Shown: positions 5,385 to 8,766 of the stretch, piece by piece
Layout: each line of letters starts with the position of its first letter
Numbering within the stretch: the stretch's first letter is position 1
Assembly (NCBI GenBank): GCA_029260695.1
Contig: JAJDCT010000126.1
Span: 1 to 8,766 of the forward strand
Direction of reading: 5' to 3'
DNA from: Phycisphaeraceae bacterium
Lineage (GTDB): Bacteria > Planctomycetota > Phycisphaerae > Phycisphaerales > Phycisphaeraceae
DNA length: 8,766 nucleotides
Position numbers and translations under genes: made by a program
The notes under the pieces: model-generated
Databases searched by the model: none
What the model saw: only the letters and a program-made list of their open reading frames with translations
Told to the model about the DNA's origin: nothing

Positions 5385-8210
5385 ATGAGCCGTCTATTCC
5401 GTGACTTTGTCGGTCCCAATCGCATTCTGATAACCGCTGCGCTGGCGTTGTTGGCCGCGTTTGTGTTGTACCCGCGTATCGGCCAGGTAGAACGTGCGGC
5501 GGGTGTGACGGAGATTCTTCTGTGGACACCGGTCGAGGCGGGCGACGCGGTCCGTGTCGCGGTCGAGGAGTTTGAGCGGCGTAACCCCCAGTACAAAGTA
5601 GTGATGGGCGCCGCGTCGGTCCGTGACGCAACCAGTGACCCGACACGGTTTCTCCTGGGCGTTGCCGGTGGGGCGCCGCCGGACCTTATCCAGTTTGATC
5701 GGTTCGCCGTGGTGGAATGGGCCAGCCGAGGCGCGTTTGAAGACTTGGCGCCGTTCGTCCAAGCGGACCAGAGCCGAGCCGATGGGGTTCGACCTGAAAA
5801 CTTCTTCCGCCCTCCATGGGAGGAGGGCATCTATAAGGACAAGGTCTACGCGATCCCCATCAGCGTCGACACCCGGGGTCTTTATTACAACCGCGATGCG
5901 CTGATCCGCGCGGGGTTTGTTTATACAGCCGACGATCCAGAGGTCGTCGCGGGTGACGCGAAAATCGGCGACGCCAAGCCGCCCAAGACATGGGAGCAAC
6001 TCTGCCGCAAGTTGATTCACGCCGACGGCCAAGTGACCGCCCAGGGGGTGGTCAAGCTTGATGGTTGGACCCGCCGATCGGCGGTTAACGAAGAGGTGCC
6101 GCAAGACAGCCCGATCGACTTGACCGTGCACGGCGTAAGGGCGGGGGGCAAGCCGGGGGTCAGGCCGGGGGACGTGATCGCACTTGTCCGAGGTGCCGAG
6201 GTGTTCCGCGGCCGTATCAAGAAGATCCTCTCACACGATTCCTTAAGCATCGACATGCGCTTCGAGCAAGCGTCAAACCTCAGCGCGATCCCCGGGGCAT
6301 TCACCGGCGGGCCCTGCGAGGTCAAGATCTTCGACCAGGACAGCTATTCTGCCCGGCTGACCTATTACGACCCTGAAAGCGGAGAGATTAAAACCGCGGG
6401 TTTCATACCGCTGTTCGCCAACAGTTGGCTGTACATGTTCGGCTGGCTCAACGGCGCTCAGTTTATGAGCGACGACGGCTCCCAGTGTCGGCTGGACAGC
6501 CCGGAGGTGGTCGAGGCGCTTCAGTTTATGACCGACGCCTACGACGCCATCGGAGGGGTCAAGGTCGCCCAGGCCTTCACCGCCAACGTCAGCAGCGGCC
6601 CGATGGACCCCTTCCTGATCGGGAAGGTGTCGATGCGGATGGACAGCGACGGGTATCTCAAACTCATCAGCGCCTACGCGCCTGATCTGTCGTTCGGCGC
6701 GGTCGGCGCCCCGATACCTCAGAAGCGGATCGCCGCCGGCCACGCGTCGGTCGGGTGGATGGGCGGGTGGTCGTATGCGGTCCCGTCCTCCGCAAGGAAT
6801 AAGCAGGCCGCGTGGGACCTTCTGCGGTGGATGTCTTCGGCGGAGGCCAACCGCCTGATGACTGAGTTCGAGGCATCGTTGGCCAGGGCCCAGGGGCAGA
6901 CGTACTTCCCGTTCTCGCACCCCGACCGCCGGGTGATGAGTTGGCTGCAACAAGAGTACGTAGAGAATAACCCGGCCGTGTCGGACGACATGCGCCACGC
7001 CCACCGTGTGTTCGTCGATCTTCTCCCGACCAGCAAATATCGGCCGGTCACACCGATCGGTCAGATGCTGTGGAGCGAGCACATCCGCGCTATGGAAGCA
7101 GCGATCCGCCATGTTCAGCATCCGTATGAAGCACTGAACTATGGCAAGCGACGCGCCGATGTAGCGCTGGATCGATTCCTTAACCCGCCGACCGGGCCGC
7201 CGGTCCCTTGGATGAAGTTGATCGCGGCTTATGGCGTGGGGGTGATCGTGTTTTTCGCAGTGCTCATCGGGTACCGGGAGTACAAGACCCGTAAGCAAGG
7301 CCTCACGCACCGCGGTTGGTTGGACGGTTACATCTGCGCATCGCCCTGGCTGGTCGGGTTCGTCGTGTTGGGTGCCGGGCCGATCATCTTCTCTATGATT
7401 ATCAGCTTCTGCCGTTACGACGTGCTTAACCCGGCGGTATTCGTCGGCCTGGATAACTACACCAACGCTTTGGGATTCCACTACGACGACGTGGTGCAGG
7501 AGCGTGTGCCCAACGACCCGCTGCTGTGGCGGAGCCTGTGGAACACGGCGTATATGATCCTCGGCGTGCCGTTAATCATCATCGTAGGGCTCGCGATGGC
7601 GATGCTGTTGAACACCAAGGCCAAGGGTCTGCCGTTGTTCCGGACGATCTTTTACCTGCCGGTGATCGTGCCGGCGGTCGCGGGGTTTATCCTGTGGATA
7701 TGGGTGTTCGACCCGGTGACGGGCTTGCTGAACCGGGCGCTTTCATTGTTAGGCGTCACCAACCCCCCCCACTGGTTGCACGACCCGGTGTGGGCCAAGC
7801 CCGCGCTGATCCTGATGACGCTGTGGGCCGCGGGCGGGGGGATGATCATCTGGCTGGCCGGGCTCAAGGAGATCCCCGAGTCGCTCTACGAAGCCGCCCG
7901 GATCGACGGCGCCAACCGTGTTCAGCAATTCAGGCACGTCACATTGCCCCTGCTGTCGCCCTACATCTTCTTCAACTTCCTGATGGGGATGATCGGCGTC
8001 TTCCAGACCTTCGAGTCGGCGTACATCATGACCGACGGCGGGCCCGCCGACGCAACACTCTTTTACGCCTACAAGCTGTTTAACGAGTCGTTCCGATTTC
8101 TGAACATGGGTATGGCCAGCGCGATGGCGTGGATACTGTTCATCGTGGTCCTTTCGGTCACTCTGTTTCAGATGTGGCTGAGTAAGAAGTGGGTGCACTA
8201 CGAACGATGA
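5385..8210 (+). CDS. Fused sugar-binding protein and MalF-type ABC permease
   Basis: Predicted 941-residue membrane protein. The open frame extends up to a GTG at 5352 (952 residues). I prefer the ATG at 5385 because it gives a compact basic N-terminus before the anchor, though neither start has a strong ribosome site. Order: membrane anchor (about 13-30); extracytoplasmic solute-binding domain of the family 1 sugar type (about 42-600), with I-L-L-W-T-P-V, E-E-F-E-R-R-N-P, G-A-P-P-D-L-I-Q, Y-A-I-P-I-S-V-D-T and T-W-E-Q-L; a second helix (612-628); then a six-helix MalF-like permease (about 655-675, 720-742, 755-775, 804-826, 858-880, 910-930). The EAA loop E836-A-A-R-I-D-G-A (836-843) binds the ATPase in this family and falls on the cytoplasmic side when the helices are counted from an inside N-terminus, so the topology is consistent. 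Usually the binding protein and permease are separate genes. The next gene overlaps by four bases. Sugar specificity is not readable; mannosides are inferred from the GH130 neighbour. Confidence 0.9.
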   Translation: MSRLFRDFVGPNRILITAALALLAAFVLYPRIGQVERAAGVTEILLWTPVEAGDAVRVAVEEFERRNPQYKVVMGAASVRDATSDPTRFLLGVAGGAPPDLIQFDRFAVVEWASRGAFEDLAPFVQADQSRADGVRPENFFRPPWEEGIYKDKVYAIPISVDTRGLYYNRDALIRAGFVYTADDPEVVAGDAKIGDAKPPKTWEQLCRKLIHADGQVTAQGVVKLDGWTRRSAVNEEVPQDSPIDLTVHGVRAGGKPGVRPGDVIALVRGAEVFRGRIKKILSHDSLSIDMRFEQASNLSAIPGAFTGGPCEVKIFDQDSYSARLTYYDPESGEIKTAGFIPLFANSWLYMFGWLNGAQFMSDDGSQCRLDSPEVVEALQFMTDAYDAIGGVKVAQAFTANVSSGPMDPFLIGKVSMRMDSDGYLKLISAYAPDLSFGAVGAPIPQKRIAAGHASVGWMGGWSYAVPSSARNKQAAWDLLRWMSSAEANRLMTEFEASLARAQGQTYFPFSHPDRRVMSWLQQEYVENNPAVSDDMRHAHRVFVDLLPTSKYRPVTPIGQMLWSEHIRAMEAAIRHVQHPYEALNYGKRRADVALDRFLNPPTGPPVPWMKLIAAYGVGVIVFFAVLIGYREYKTRKQGLTHRGWLDGYICASPWLVGFVVLGAGPIIFSMIISFCRYDVLNPAVFVGLDNYTNALGFHYDDVVQERVPNDPLLWRSLWNTAYMILGVPLIIIVGLAMAMLLNTKAKGLPLFRTIFYLPVIVPAVAGFILWIWVFDPVTGLLNRALSLLGVTNPPHWLHDPVWAKPALILMTLWAAGGGMIIWLAGLKEIPESLYEAARIDGANRVQQFRHVTLPLLSPYIFFNFLMGMIGVFQTFESAYIMTDGGPADATLFYAYKLFNESFRFLNMGMASAMAWILFIVVLSVTLFQMWLSKKWVHYER
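6018..6396 (+). other. Inserted beta-rich segment within the solute-binding domain
   Basis: Residues about 212-338 of the fusion protein interrupt the normal binding-protein order. The T-W-E-Q-L helix (202-206) is normally followed after a short stretch by the G-x-x-P/W-x-x-x-F region, here found at 339-353. The inserted part holds alternating hydrophobic strands, including V259-R-P-G-D-V-I-A-L-V-R-G (259-270) and I278-K-K-I-L (278-282), suggesting a small beta-barrel-like or PDZ-like module facing outside the membrane. The fold is an inference. The reading frame and composition continue smoothly through it. Confidence 0.5.
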
Positions 8211-8766
8211 AGCGATCTGTCTTCCGAAAACTTTTCTCGATCGAGATGGCCATCCTCTACACGGTACTGGTCACCGGGGCGGTGTTGTTTAGTTTTCCGT
8301 TCGTCTGGATGGTCGCGACAAGCTTCAAGACCAACCGGGAGATGGCGAGCGAGGACACGAGCCTATGGCCGATCGCGCCCAGGCCCCAGGCATCGTCGCC
8401 TTACATTGATATCTATGAGTTCGATGAGCCGAAAGGGTTCTCCGGCGTGGACGAGTCTGACTGGCGTCCGTTGCGGCCGCGACTTGAAAAGCTGCTGCTT
8501 GACCGGATCGACGCGTGGCAGCCACATACCGACGCCGGTGAGGTGTCGATCGGGTCGAGGCAGATCGCCCCCGCTTCTTACCGCAGCGAGATGGTCGAGG
8601 GGCTGTTCACCCTCATCGGGGAGAGGCTCAGCGACACCGCCCGTTCGGCGGGCACCGACGCGATCGTGCAAGAGGTAAGCCGATCGGTTGACGACGCGAT
8701 GCTTGCCAGGGCCTTCGACCGGGTCTATCGGCGGGTCTGCGTGGGGGCGGTCCGTGTCCGTAGCGC
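8207..8766 (+). CDS. MalG-type ABC sugar permease, 3' end outside the window
   Basis: Open frame of 186 codons with no stop before the window ends. ATG at 8207 overlaps the previous stop as ATGA and lacks its own strong ribosome site, so translation is probably coupled to the fusion gene. Residues about 15-38 form the first membrane helix, followed by F31 to T43 with P-F-V-W-M-V-A-T-S-F-K-T-N, the signature at the start of MalG/LacG-type inner-membrane permeases. In ordinary members the chain then soon reaches the W-x-P-x-x-x-T-x-x-N-Y stretch and helix 2. Here residues about 60-186 are instead hydrophilic, with charged helical runs (88-104, 126-147, 150-178) and no second membrane helix, so a large periplasmic insertion is predicted. 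The permease core with its EAA loop should lie beyond the window. It would pair with the MalF-like half of the upstream fusion to form the channel. The first 50 residues support the assignment well; the inserted part resembles nothing I recognise. Confidence 0.8.
   Translation, partial: MKRSVFRKLFSIEMAILYTVLVTGAVLFSFPFVWMVATSFKTNREMASEDTSLWPIAPRPQASSPYIDIYEFDEPKGFSGVDESDWRPLRPRLEKLLLDRIDAWQPHTDAGEVSIGSRQIAPASYRSEMVEGLFTLIGERLSDTARSAGTDAIVQEVSRSVDDAMLARAFDRVYRRVCVGAVRVRS

Noticed and set aside
6273..7481. 402-codon open frame on the - strand
   Set aside because: It lies wholly inside the well-supported binding-protein/permease gene. The translation is rich in Arg, His, Asp and Pro with no domain-like pattern, typical of an antisense shadow in GC-rich DNA.
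7526..8083. 185-codon + strand frame inside the permease region
   Set aside because: Out-of-frame shadow of the MalF-type segment; its product is Arg/Gly/Asp-rich and lacks the membrane helices seen in the real frame.

Overview
The window reads like a chromosomal carbohydrate-utilisation locus from a planctomycete, most likely of the Phycisphaerae type. The evidence is moderately GC-rich DNA, tandem pseudopilin-like proteins with the R-R-(N/H)-(G/A)-F-T-L-I-E leader and a C-terminal D-G-H-V motif that are expanded in that phylum, and a very large fusion of a sugar-binding protein with an ABC permease. The taxon is an inference from gene style; no rRNA or marker gene is present.

Layout: six genes, all on the + strand, cover almost the whole window. 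Two paralogous pseudopilin-like proteins come first (4-867 and 977-1861). A secreted protein of about 574 residues follows (1905-3629); it looks like an (alpha/alpha) helical-barrel glycosidase with a C-terminal beta domain, but I cannot assign it to a family. Next is a cytoplasmic glycoside hydrolase/phosphorylase of family GH130 (3764-5239). Then comes a 941-residue protein (5385-8210) joining an N-terminal membrane anchor, an extracytoplasmic solute-binding domain with an inserted segment, and a MalF-type permease. Last is a MalG-type permease (8207-8766) that starts on an ATGA overlap and runs off the end of the window with an unusual hydrophilic segment after its first membrane helix. Intergenic gaps are 43 to 145 bases. 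I see no tRNA, rRNA, CRISPR array, insertion sequence or convincing terminator. A possible extended -10 promoter lies before the transporter genes.

Working model (inference): the secreted protein trims an extracellular glycan. The released oligosaccharide is captured by a binding domain covalently tied to its own permease, imported, and cleaved inside the cell by the GH130 enzyme, most GH130 members acting on beta-mannosides. No ABC ATPase, sugar-responsive regulator or pilus assembly gene is in the window, so these must lie elsewhere. The pseudopilins beside the sugar genes are the least explained part and may be surface proteins serving the same glycan response.
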